Shown piece by piece: positions 1-7,995 of a DNA stretch of 21,948 bases. A program made the position numbers and the translations under genes. The DNA is from a bacterium TMED144 (lineage in GTDB: Bacteria; Fidelibacterota; Marinisomatia; Marinisomatales; TCS55), in contig NHGT02000002.1 in assembly GCA_002170005.2 (NCBI GenBank), forward strand, positions 14,399-36,346, read 5' to 3'. Numbering within the stretch: position 1 is the stretch's first letter; each line of letters starts with the position of its first letter. Under the pieces are notes generated by a model, which was given only the letters and a program-made list of their open reading frames with translations, was not told the DNA's origin and searched no databases.

Positions 1-468
1 TTTCCAGATGTAGTAGTTTATGAAACTGGAGGAGGAACGGGCCTAATTGGTATGTGGAAGGCCTTTGTTGAAATCAAATCAATGGGATGGGTCAATGATC
101 CTTTACCAAGAATGGTTGCAGCACAATCAACGGGTTGCGCTCCGGTAGTCAAAGCGTTTCAGGAAAGACAGAGAGATACTGATTTTTGGGAAAATAGTGA
201 CACAGTTGCTTTGGGTTTAAATGTCCCAGGGCCATTGGGAGGTGCTTGGATTTTAGATATTCTACGTGCAAGTAGGGGCATTGCTATTATGATCGATGAA
301 CAAAGGTTAAAGGCATTAACTGAAGAGTTCAATAATTTAACAAGTATAAATTCAAGTGACGAAGGCGGAGTGGTTTGGGGAGCCTATAGTCACTTAAAAA
401 AAGTAGGTTGGATCAAGCCTAAAGAAAGATCAGTAATTTTTGCAACGGGGATAGAAAGAATAAAGTAG
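1..468 (+). CDS. thrC: Threonine synthase, C-terminal fragment (5' end outside window)
   Basis: This is the last 155 residues of a PLP-dependent threonine synthase, which converts O-phosphohomoserine to threonine in the cytoplasm. The reading frame is already open at base 1, so the gene begins upstream of the window. The visible part holds the glycine-rich loop ETGGGTGLIGMWKAF (fragment residues 8-22), which in this fold-type II PLP family cradles the cofactor phosphate. It is followed by RMVAAQSTGCAPVVKAF, the usual threonine-synthase sequence after that loop. The catalytic lysine lies upstream and cannot be checked. An internal ATG at 52 falls inside the conserved loop region and is not the start. 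The stop codon (466-468) directly abuts the stop of the converging lipoprotein gene. The family could be confused with threonine dehydratase or cysteate synthase, but the GGGTGLIGMWKA loop favours threonine synthase. Confidence 0.87.
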   Translation, partial: FPDVVVYETGGGTGLIGMWKAFVEIKSMGWVNDPLPRMVAAQSTGCAPVVKAFQERQRDTDFWENSDTVALGLNVPGPLGGAWILDILRASRGIAIMIDEQRLKALTEEFNNLTSINSSDEGGVVWGAYSHLKKVGWIKPKERSVIFATGIERIK

Positions 469-2592
469 TTAAGACTTTATTTCCTCTATAGTATGCCACC
501 GGTTAAGGGTTAAGTCATTCAATGATTGCTGATTCCCCGATCCCCACATTATTGTAATTTTAGAAATTCCTTTTGTTTTGCTTAAACCTATGAATTCCCT
601 AAAAGGATTCCCTCCAAAGCTACCCCCGCTAGAAATAGCTCTATGGATAATCTTATTTTCAATTGTTTCTATAATTATTCTTGATCCAATCGCTGCTTTG
701 TTAGTTTGAGTCCCAATTAGTTTTATACCGATCCATGGATTATTCCAATTACCAGGATTTTCATAGAGACTATTTTGATAAACGTTTCCTTCGTAAGCAC
801 CACCCATTACGGCATGAATATCCTGATCTCCGTCATTATCTATATCGCCAAATGAAACTCCGTGCCCCTTTTGAATATTGCCAAATCTGCCATGAAATGT
901 TACATCTTGAAAATATTTACCTTCCATATTCAGGAACATTCTATTGGGCTGAACCGATCGATAATCTGGGTCTCCCGTTCCTGCATATATGTCTAAATAA
1001 CCATCATTATTTAAGTCTCCATAGTTTGACCCCATTGTCAAAAGTGGATAATTCATATTAGATTTAACTGTTACATTTTTAAAAGTACCATCTTTGTTAT
1101 TTTTAAATAGTCTAGGTTTTTCACCTTGGTTATACATTCCCAAATAGGACATAGCAACATGACCAGATGAATTGTCATAACCTGATACCCATATATCAAG
1201 CCATCCATCATTGTCAAAATCAAAGAACCAGGCTGGAAAACTGCTGATCGGCTCTTCAACTCCCGCAATCGATGCTTTATTTGTAAATTTCCATTTCTTA
1301 TCAACCCCCTCATTTATCATTAGAAGATTTGGTTGACCTAGTAAAGATATGTAAAGATCTTGGTCTCCATCATTATCAACATCGCCCCAAACAACGCCTT
1401 TTATGAATCCAAGTAGATCAAGATTAAGATCCTCTGCTTTTTCAGTGAAAGTACCATCCCCATTATTATGATAAAGTTCGGAATAATTAATTTCATCGCC
1501 ACCTGATTCATTACCAATAAATAAGTCTATCCAACCATCATTATTATAATCAGCCCATGATGCTGTTTGAGTTGGATGCTCAGAATAAATATTTGCACTT
1601 ATTGAAATATCTGTGAATGTACCATTTCCATTATTTTTTAATAGCGAATTAGGCACTCTTCCGTTTGATCCAAGCCAAGCACCCCGTAAAACAAAAACAT
1701 CAAAGTGACCATCATTGTTATAGTCAGCATGAATTATATTTAATCCACCTTTGATACCAATAAGGTTGGCTTCTTTTGTTTTATTTGAAAAGTATCCTTT
1801 ACCGTCGTTTTCAAAATATTGGAGCTGGTCATCAGCGCCCCATGATGATGCTATTAAATCTAAATCATTGTCACCATCAAAGTCTTCCAGGATCGAACCT
1901 CCAGCAAGTCCAATATGATCTAAGCCACGAGTATTTCCGTTTTCTTTAAATTCCGGGAAACTTATAGAGTCTGAAGCTAAAAGTTGGGGTATTAACCACT
2001 TTTTAGGAACTTTCTTGGGATATTCACCCTTGGTCATGTATGCGATATTTAACAGCCATCTGTAATTAAAGTCGCCGGGTTTATCATTTAAAAGATCAGA
2101 ATACAATTTAACCGCTTTATCTGCTCCTTTTTGGTTTCTATGTACACCATTGCCCCTAAGTGGGATAATGCACGACTCAGAATTATGCCCTTCGATACAA
2201 TTATATTCTTCACCTATTCTTAAATAGGAAATCGCCAACATGTCCTTTATTCCAATCAAAAAATCGCTAGGAGCTTGAATATTAAGCGAATCAATCTCGT
2301 TTAATATATTTTCAAAGCGGTTAATAGCTTGATTGGTGTAGCCTGCGTTCAGCATTTCATTAGCAATAACAGCTTTGTGTTGAATTTTTTGTGACATATG
2401 TTCAAAATCATCCTCTATTTGCAACCAAGCCAACCTAGCTTTATTGGCATAGAAATTGGATTCAGGGTCAATATCCATTGCATTTTTAGATAAGATATTT
2501 ATCATTTCAGCGTGGCTATTCTTTTCAGGATCGCTACAGTTTATTGAAACGATCAATATTGGCACTATCCATATATTAATTTTTATTTTCAT
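469..2592 (-). CDS. TPR-like / VCBS (FG-GAP) / ASPIC-UnbV lipoprotein, CRTAC1-like
   Basis: This 707-residue protein is predicted to be exported and lipid-anchored. A hydrophobic signal (residues 4-18) ends at Cys19, in the atypical lipobox SINC with Asn at -1. Residues about 60-190 look alpha-helical and TPR-like, for example AGYTNQAINRFENIL near 83-97. Residues about 225-600 form a beta-propeller with seven D-x-[DN]-x-D-type calcium-loop motifs, starting at residues 237, 290, 348, 404, 458, 526 and 583. Residues about 620-705 match an ASPIC/UnbV domain, with IGSRIIIE and ITIMWGSG. Proteins of this architecture are common in Bacteroidota, Planctomycetota and SAR406, but no biochemical role is established; binding to a surface partner or matrix is inference. 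The ATG at 2590-2592 is the only sensible start, and its ribosome-binding site is weak. It is transcribed divergently from the LVIVD operon, and its stop abuts thrC. Confidence 0.85.
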   Translation of the reverse strand: MKIKINIWIVPILIVSINCSDPEKNSHAEMINILSKNAMDIDPESNFYANKARLAWLQIEDDFEHMSQKIQHKAVIANEMLNAGYTNQAINRFENILNEIDSLNIQAPSDFLIGIKDMLAISYLRIGEEYNCIEGHNSESCIIPLRGNGVHRNQKGADKAVKLYSDLLNDKPGDFNYRWLLNIAYMTKGEYPKKVPKKWLIPQLLASDSISFPEFKENGNTRGLDHIGLAGGSILEDFDGDNDLDLIASSWGADDQLQYFENDGKGYFSNKTKEANLIGIKGGLNIIHADYNNDGHFDVFVLRGAWLGSNGRVPNSLLKNNGNGTFTDISISANIYSEHPTQTASWADYNNDGWIDLFIGNESGGDEINYSELYHNNGDGTFTEKAEDLNLDLLGFIKGVVWGDVDNDGDQDLYISLLGQPNLLMINEGVDKKWKFTNKASIAGVEEPISSFPAWFFDFDNDGWLDIWVSGYDNSSGHVAMSYLGMYNQGEKPRLFKNNKDGTFKNVTVKSNMNYPLLTMGSNYGDLNNDGYLDIYAGTGDPDYRSVQPNRMFLNMEGKYFQDVTFHGRFGNIQKGHGVSFGDIDNDGDQDIHAVMGGAYEGNVYQNSLYENPGNWNNPWIGIKLIGTQTNKAAIGSRIIIETIENKIIHRAISSGGSFGGNPFREFIGLSKTKGISKITIMWGSGNQQSLNDLTLNRWHTIEEIKS

Positions 2593-2645
2593 TCTTATTT
2601 AAAATTCTTGTTTATTTATCAAAAATTTAAAGTCGCGATTCGTAT

Positions 2646-2651
2646 ATTATA
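2646..2651 (-). promoter_or_regulatory. Possible -10 box for the minus-strand lipoprotein gene
   Basis: On the minus strand these bases read TATAAT, a perfect sigma-70-type -10 hexamer about 54 bases upstream of the lipoprotein ATG. I find no good -35 hexamer at 16-18 bases. The 99-base divergent region 2593-2691 is very AT-rich, so a chance match is quite possible. No convincing promoter for the plus-strand operon could be picked out in the same region. Confidence 0.25.
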
Positions 2652-2691
2652 GATATAAATTTATACCTTATGATTTTTAGGAGGAATTACT

Positions 2692-4758
2692 GTGAAAAAC
2701 TTTTTATATGTATTTTTAAGCTTAGTATTATTATTTGCACAAGAAAAGGAGAAAGAAACTTTTCGTTTTGAATTTGAGCAAGACTCTTTGGAAATAAATG
2801 TCGGTCAAGAGAAACAAATTACTATCAGACTTCTTGATGAGAATGGTGATTTAGCCCAGAATCCTTTTTATGTATTTGGTCAAAGAAAGGCTTTATCTTC
2901 TTCACCTAGAATAAGTGATTCTACAGGCTTAGCAGTCGTCACAGTCAAAGCTTTTAGGCCAGGTAGAGCTTATTTGAGAACACGAACTATCACTGTTAAT
3001 CGCAATGACAGGATAAGTGATAGATTATTAATAAATGTACCTTACCCCCCCTTAGATAGAATAGTCTTTAACAAAATGCCACAAAAGCTTTATGCTGGTA
3101 CTGTAACCTCATTTGAGGTAGAAGTTTTTGATAAGGCAAATCTCTCAAGGCCTGACGCTGATGTAGTTTTAAAATCTAGTAAAAACTCAGTGGCTAGCTT
3201 TGACAAATTCATGAATTTAGAAGCCAAAAAACCTGGGAAAGTTACTGTTAGTGCCTCTGCAGATGGCGTTAAAAAGTCATTTAGGGTTAATATAGTTAAA
3301 AACCCAACTCAAAAAATTACGATTAATTCTAACGTTACCGAAATTAGAACCGGAGACGTTCTCAATATGAATGCTAAGGCGTTGGATAAGAGAGGAAAAG
3401 TTCTAAATGATGTCCCTATAAACTACAGCTATACTGGAAAAGCAGATTATGGAACCTTTGGTTTGCCAACATCAGGCTTGATTACAGATGATGGTCGATT
3501 TGTTGCTGAAACAGCTGGCATGTACACTCTATCTGCATCATCTGCTGGATTTTCTTCTCAAAAAAGAGTGAGGGTAGTTCCGCGAAATGTTGAGAAAAAG
3601 ATAAAACTAATAGGCCACGGTCTTGTAACCAATGTATTTACCTCCGATCTTTGGGTATGGCCAGGCATTGGCAAGCATGAAGGCAAAGACTTTGCTGTCA
3701 CCGGAACCTGGGGCGCGAATGGAGAGGCTTATTTTTGGGATGTTACTGATCCTGCTAACATGAAGATCATTGATACTGTTACGGTTGATGCAAGGACTGT
3801 CAATGATGTCAAAATATCTGAAGACGGAAAAGTTGGTGTGATCACTCGTGAAGGAGCATCGAATAGAAAAAATGGTTTCGTCATCTTAGATGTGAGCGAT
3901 CCTTATGATGTTAAAATTGCCGCTGCTTACAATGATGATATGACTGGAGGTGTACATAACGCTTTCATTTATGAGAACCATGTCTATGCTGTGAACAATG
4001 GAAGAAAATATGATATTATCAATATAGATGACCCTTATAATCCTAGAAGGGTAGGGGTATACGAATTAGACACACCTGGTCACAGTATTCATGATGTTTG
4101 GATAGAAAATGGAATAGCGTATTCATCGAATTGGGCAGATGGAATAGTAGCTGTAGATATCGGTGCCAAAAAGTTCGATGAAGCTGAACGTTCTTCTTTG
4201 CAATATAATCCTTTGCTTGCAAAAGCAGGTCAAGGAACCCCTTCTAATCCGGTGAAGCTTGCTGAGCTGGGAGATCCAACGGGTAGAAATCATGCTGCAT
4301 TTCCATTTTTAAGCAATTCAACTGGAAAATTCTATGTTATAGGAGGAGATGAAATTTTTCCATGGGGTATTGGAGCGTTAAAGGATGAGCCTTCTAACCC
4401 TAGAGGGGGCTACCATTTTTTAAATTTTAGCGATCCTGAAAATCCTGTTGAGGAAGCGATCTATCAAGTACCTGAAGCTGGATCTCATAATATGTGGATA
4501 GCTGGTGATACACTTATTACTGGAAACTATCAAGGTGGTTTGAGAATCGTAGATATTTCAGGTGAGTTGCTTGGTGATATTTATAAGCAAGGAAGGGAAA
4601 TTGGAGTTTATTTATCTCAACATGAGAATGGAAGAATCCCTAACTCACCGATGGTTTGGGGAGCACAGCCCTATAAAGAATATATCTTTTTTGCAGATAT
4701 GAATTCAGGTCTATACTGTATCGTTATTGAAAACGAAGAAAAAACTGAAGCGCCTTAA
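2692..4758 (+). CDS. Secreted Ig-like plus LVIVD beta-propeller protein (paralogue A)
   Basis: This 688-residue exported protein starts at a GTG (2692-2694), with an AGGAGG ribosome-binding site at 2679-2684 and 7-base spacing. A Sec signal peptide covers about residues 1-16, with likely cleavage before QEKEKE and no lipobox. Three Ig-like/BIG-type beta domains follow, at about 25-117, 120-203 and 207-297. A C-terminal propeller at about 303-683 carries LVIVD-type repeats such as FVILDVSDP (396-404) and GGLRIVDIS (615-623). Blade-edge histidines recur at 309, 329, 422, 430, 464, 467, 534, 575 and 599, in patterns such as VHN, HDVW, NHAAF and SHN. There is no enzyme signature. It is the first gene of a three-gene operon, and the next gene is a paralogue. 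LVIVD proteins are extracellular or periplasmic with undefined roles; ligand, metal or matrix binding is inference. Confidence 0.85.
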   Translation: MKNFLYVFLSLVLLFAQEKEKETFRFEFEQDSLEINVGQEKQITIRLLDENGDLAQNPFYVFGQRKALSSSPRISDSTGLAVVTVKAFRPGRAYLRTRTITVNRNDRISDRLLINVPYPPLDRIVFNKMPQKLYAGTVTSFEVEVFDKANLSRPDADVVLKSSKNSVASFDKFMNLEAKKPGKVTVSASADGVKKSFRVNIVKNPTQKITINSNVTEIRTGDVLNMNAKALDKRGKVLNDVPINYSYTGKADYGTFGLPTSGLITDDGRFVAETAGMYTLSASSAGFSSQKRVRVVPRNVEKKIKLIGHGLVTNVFTSDLWVWPGIGKHEGKDFAVTGTWGANGEAYFWDVTDPANMKIIDTVTVDARTVNDVKISEDGKVGVITREGASNRKNGFVILDVSDPYDVKIAAAYNDDMTGGVHNAFIYENHVYAVNNGRKYDIINIDDPYNPRRVGVYELDTPGHSIHDVWIENGIAYSSNWADGIVAVDIGAKKFDEAERSSLQYNPLLAKAGQGTPSNPVKLAELGDPTGRNHAAFPFLSNSTGKFYVIGGDEIFPWGIGALKDEPSNPRGGYHFLNFSDPENPVEEAIYQVPEAGSHNMWIAGDTLITGNYQGGLRIVDISGELLGDIYKQGREIGVYLSQHENGRIPNSPMVWGAQPYKEYIFFADMNSGLYCIVIENEEKTEAP
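3641..4020 (+). repeat. Copy 1 of a 380-bp near-identical coding segment (paralogue A)
   Basis: This segment aligns without gaps to 5739-6118. My hand count finds 35 mismatches in 380 positions, about 91% identity. It covers the first part of the LVIVD propeller, including the stretch encoding KHEGKDFAVTGTW. The upstream Ig-like regions of the two genes are much less alike: about 58% at protein level over 36 residues that I compared. Confidence 0.8.
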
Positions 4759-4774
4759 AAAGGAAGAGAAAAAC

Positions 4775-6829
4775 ATGAACAAAATATTATTAACATTATT
4801 TTTATCTTTTTCAGCAATAATTGGTCAGGAATCTACAGACGAAAAGAAAGAACCTGAATTTACATTTAGCTTTAAACCTGACTCTTTATTTTTAAAAGTC
4901 GGAGAAGAAGCAACGGTAGAAATTAGGTTGGAAGATAAAAATGGAGAATTAGCCCAGAATCCCTTTTATGTTTATGGTAGGCCTAGAAGATCTCTTGAGT
5001 CTTCTCCACGAATAAGTGATTCAACTGGTTACGCAAAGGTAACGATAAAAGCATATAAACCTGGAAAGCTTCAATTAAGTGCTAGAAGTATTTCGCAAAA
5101 AAGAGAAGATAGGATATATGGCAGCATGAAAGTCGAGGTTCCTAACCCTCCACTTGATAGGATAGTGTTCAATGACCCTAGCGAAAAAATATATGTTGGC
5201 ACAACCATAAAATATCCAGTTTTTGTCTTTGATATAGCAAACTTAGAGCGAGATGACATTGATTTAAATTATTCATCTAGCAATAAATCGCTTGCTGACT
5301 TTGATGATTACGGCAATTTGACTGTTTTAAAACCAGGAAACCTAACAATTACTGTCTCTGCTGATGATATAAAAAAGACATTAAAAGTTAAATTATTGAA
5401 AAATCCTGTTGCAAAAATAAGTTTGAATTCAAAACAGGATGAAATTAGAACTGGAGATGTCATTCAGTTTGAAGCAAAAGCGCTGAATCGATCAGGCAAG
5501 GAAATTAAAGATGCTCCAATTAGTTTTTCTTACAAAGGTAAAGCAGACTATGGCATAGGCCTACCTGCTTCTGCTTTAATTGAAAGTAATGGAAAATTTG
5601 TCGCAGAGACATCTGGAATCTTTACTGTTTTAGCTCAGTCCGGCGGTTTTTCTGCCCAAAAAACTATCAAAGTTGTTCCCAGAAATGTTGGCAGTAAAAT
5701 AAAAGTCATAGGCCATGGCACTATTTCTGATGTTCATACCTCCGACCTTTGGGTATGGCCAGGAATTGGCAAGCATGAAGGCAAAGACTTTGCTGTCACC
5801 GGAACTTGGAGCGCGAACGGAGAGGCTTATTTTTGGGACGTTACCGACCCTTCCGATATGAAGATCATCGATACTGTTACGGTTGATGCACGGACAGTTA
5901 ACGATGTTAAAATATCTGAAAATGGAAAAGTTGGTGTGATCACTCGCGAAGGAGCATCGAATAGAAAAAATGGTTTCGTTATTTTAGATGTGAGTGATCC
6001 TTATAATGTTAAAATCACTGCAGCTTATAATGATGATATGACTGGAGGTGTACATAATGTCTACATTTATGAGAACCATGTTTATGCTGTGAACAATGGA
6101 AGAAAATATGATATTATCAATATTGACGATCCTAGCAACCCTTTTAGGGTAGGTACATACGAACTTAGCACCCCTGGGCATGGCGTCCATGACGTGTGGG
6201 TAATTGATGGTCTTGCTTATTCATCAAATTGGGCAGATGGAGTCCATGTAGTTGATGTAGGTGGTGTAAAATTCAACGAAAAGAATAGATCAAAAATAAA
6301 ATACAATCCATTTTTAGCAATGGCAGGGCAAGGCAGTCCTGGAAATCCTGTTAAGCTTGGTGGAGTTATTGATCCCAATGGACATAATCACGCTGCATTT
6401 CCATTTATAAGCCAATCAACAAATAAATTTTATATTATTGCTGGAGATGAGTGGTCAAATCAGTTTGGTATGGCTGGAGGTTTTCATTTTTGGGACTTTA
6501 CAGATCCAAAGAAACCTGTTGAGACGGCTATTTTTCAAGTTCCTGAAGCAGGGTCTCATAATCACTGGGTACATGGGGATACTCTACTGGCCTCCAATTA
6601 CCAAGGTGGTTTGAGAATAGTAGATATCTCTGGAGAGTTAATGGGGGATATTTATTCTCAGGGAAGAGAAATTGCTTTCTTCAAGCCAATCGACAACAAG
6701 GGTTTCAAGCCAAATCAAACCAATGTTTGGGGCACTATGCCTTACAAGGGTTTGATTTATTTTTCTGATATGTATAATGGATTATGGGCAGTTAAATTAG
6801 AAAGTGAAACAAGAATGGCAAGAAACTAA
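4775..6829 (+). CDS. Secreted Ig-like plus LVIVD beta-propeller protein (paralogue B)
   Basis: This 684-residue exported paralogue of the preceding gene has the same order: Sec signal (about 1-18, cleavage near IIG/QES), three Ig-like/BIG-type domains to about residue 305, then an LVIVD propeller of about 380 residues. I place the start at ATG 4775, preceded by AGGAAG at 4761-4766. An upstream in-frame TTG at 4727 would put a lysine-rich leader before the signal peptide and lies inside gene A. Histidines conserved with paralogue A include 314, 334, 427, 435, 469, 472, 539, 571 and 595. B has extra ones at 320, 537, 597 and 600 (SHNHWVHGD), so its propeller is more histidine-rich. It lies 16 bases after gene A and 11 bases before the YncE-like gene, so co-transcription is likely. 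No catalytic motif is recognised; partner and substrate are unknown. Confidence 0.85.
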   Translation: MNKILLTLFLSFSAIIGQESTDEKKEPEFTFSFKPDSLFLKVGEEATVEIRLEDKNGELAQNPFYVYGRPRRSLESSPRISDSTGYAKVTIKAYKPGKLQLSARSISQKREDRIYGSMKVEVPNPPLDRIVFNDPSEKIYVGTTIKYPVFVFDIANLERDDIDLNYSSSNKSLADFDDYGNLTVLKPGNLTITVSADDIKKTLKVKLLKNPVAKISLNSKQDEIRTGDVIQFEAKALNRSGKEIKDAPISFSYKGKADYGIGLPASALIESNGKFVAETSGIFTVLAQSGGFSAQKTIKVVPRNVGSKIKVIGHGTISDVHTSDLWVWPGIGKHEGKDFAVTGTWSANGEAYFWDVTDPSDMKIIDTVTVDARTVNDVKISENGKVGVITREGASNRKNGFVILDVSDPYNVKITAAYNDDMTGGVHNVYIYENHVYAVNNGRKYDIINIDDPSNPFRVGTYELSTPGHGVHDVWVIDGLAYSSNWADGVHVVDVGGVKFNEKNRSKIKYNPFLAMAGQGSPGNPVKLGGVIDPNGHNHAAFPFISQSTNKFYIIAGDEWSNQFGMAGGFHFWDFTDPKKPVETAIFQVPEAGSHNHWVHGDTLLASNYQGGLRIVDISGELMGDIYSQGREIAFFKPIDNKGFKPNQTNVWGTMPYKGLIYFSDMYNGLWAVKLESETRMARN
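5739..6118 (+). repeat. Copy 2 of the 380-bp near-identical coding segment (paralogue B)
   Basis: This is the partner of 3641-4020, offset by 2098 bases, with 35 mismatches and no gaps by hand count. Several runs are identical, for example the bases encoding KHEGKDFAVTG and the run over ENHVYAVNNGRKYDII apart from one base. The pattern suggests recent duplication or gene conversion confined to the propeller. Confidence 0.8.
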
Positions 6830-6840
6830 GGGGGGAGTTT

Positions 6841-7995
6841 ATGAAATCATATTTTTTTCAATTAATTCTAATTATCACTATTCCTGCACAAATTTTCGCT
6901 AATGACTATTATATTTATTGTGCTGCTGAGTCAGAAGACGAGGTAGCCCTAATTAGATTTGATGGCAAGAAAGCGTATGTTGAAAAGCGAATCCAGGTTG
7001 GAGTTTGGCCAGTAGAAATTGAAGGTCCTCATGGCATTACCATATCGCCAGAGGGCGACTATTGGTATCTTTCAATGGCGCATGGTACACCCTATGGACA
7101 TTTATATAAGTACAAGACTGGTAGCGATGAAATGGTAGATAGGGTCGAGTTAGGCCTTTTTCCTGCTAGTATGGAAATATCTAATTCTACTGGGCTATTG
7201 TACGTGGTTAACTTCAATTTACATGGCTCACATGAAGAAAAAAGTACCGTCTCAATAGTTGATCCTGAAGAGATGATAGAAATCGATCGAGTAGAAACTG
7301 GTGTTATGCCTCATGGTTCTCGTTTATTGAATAGTGGTATGAAGCATTACTCTGTTGCAATGATGTCAGGAGAACTTTTTGAAATTGATGCTATGAGGAT
7401 GGCTGTATCGCGTAAGATTCTAACCAAACCAACTAAAAATATGAAAAACCATAGCATCCATAACATGTCCCACAATAACATGAAAAAAATGGATCATTCA
7501 CATATGATGAGTAATTCTGATAAAAAAAGTATGGCTGCAATGGAACATATGATGCCTCCAGAAAAACCTACCTGGGTTTATCCACATCCGAATGACAAGT
7601 TTGTATATGTTGTAAATAACGGAACTGATAATGTTGTAGAGGTTGACGTTGATAATTGGAAAATTACTAGAACCTTTAATACTGACAAGGGACCTTACAA
7701 CTGTGAAGTCAGTGATGACGGAAAATTTTTAGTTGTTACTTACAAGACTGCAGGTAAGCTTGGAGTTTGGAATTTAAAAACTGGCAAGGAAGTAGCTAAG
7801 TTTAAAAACTCTAGAAAGATAACTCACGGGGTAGTCATTTCTCCAGACAGTCGTTATGCCTTTGTCTCTGTTGAAGGAATAGGAAAAGAGCCTGGCGCTG
7901 TTGAGGTATTTGATCTTGTTAAGCTAAAATCTGTTGCATTAGCAGAAATAGGGAAACAAGCTGGAGGAATAGCTTTTTGGAAAATGGATAACTAA
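6841..7995 (+). CDS. Exported YncE-like (YVTN-type) beta-propeller with Met/His-rich insert
   Basis: This 384-residue protein has a Sec signal at residues 1-20, with cleavage after IFA, and no lipobox. The rest is a YncE/YVTN-type propeller, with repeats such as GPHGITISPEGDYWYL (62-77), LLYVVNF (119-125), FVYVVNNGTDNVVEVD (254-269) and THGVVISPDSRYAFVS (328-343). A low-complexity insert at 201-238 has ten Met and six His, including MDHSHMM at 217-223. Its DHSxM core resembles the copper-binding repeats of PcoA/CopA proteins. Further histidines sit in the propeller at 64, 81, 87, 128, 131, 158, 169, 248 and 329. There is no CxxCH haem site. The ATG follows a strong GGGGGAG ribosome-binding site (6830-6835 region), 11 bases after paralogue B, making it the last gene of the operon. 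Copper or other soft-metal binding is inferred from composition only; the fold call is firmer. Confidence 0.83.
   Translation: MKSYFFQLILIITIPAQIFANDYYIYCAAESEDEVALIRFDGKKAYVEKRIQVGVWPVEIEGPHGITISPEGDYWYLSMAHGTPYGHLYKYKTGSDEMVDRVELGLFPASMEISNSTGLLYVVNFNLHGSHEEKSTVSIVDPEEMIEIDRVETGVMPHGSRLLNSGMKHYSVAMMSGELFEIDAMRMAVSRKILTKPTKNMKNHSIHNMSHNNMKKMDHSHMMSNSDKKSMAAMEHMMPPEKPTWVYPHPNDKFVYVVNNGTDNVVEVDVDNWKITRTFNTDKGPYNCEVSDDGKFLVVTYKTAGKLGVWNLKTGKEVAKFKNSRKITHGVVISPDSRYAFVSVEGIGKEPGAVEVFDLVKLKSVALAEIGKQAGGIAFWKMDN
7441..7554 (+). other. Met/His-rich segment within the YncE-like protein
   Basis: These bases encode residues 201-238, in which 16 of 38 residues are Met or His. The segment lies between two propeller halves, so it is probably an exposed loop. 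MDHSHM (217-222) matches the DHSxM core known from the periplasmic copper-resistance proteins PcoA and CopA. Metal binding itself is inferred. Confidence 0.6.

Noticed and set aside
735..1061. Open plus-strand frame of 108 codons
   Set aside because: It is antisense to the VCBS lipoprotein, has no ribosome-binding site or recognisable domain, and its His/Tyr-rich translation is the shadow of the aspartate-rich calcium-loop codons on the other strand.
4727..4774. Upstream TTG start for paralogue B adding 16 residues
   Set aside because: It lies inside the coding region of paralogue A and would put a lysine-rich leader before a normal signal peptide; ATG 4775 has a good ribosome-binding site.
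6841..7995. Nitrous oxide reductase-like CuZ propeller for the histidine-rich YncE-like protein
   Set aside because: Histidine-rich propeller blades were suggestive, but there is no CuA cupredoxin domain, no clustered HH motifs of NosZ, and the protein is too short.
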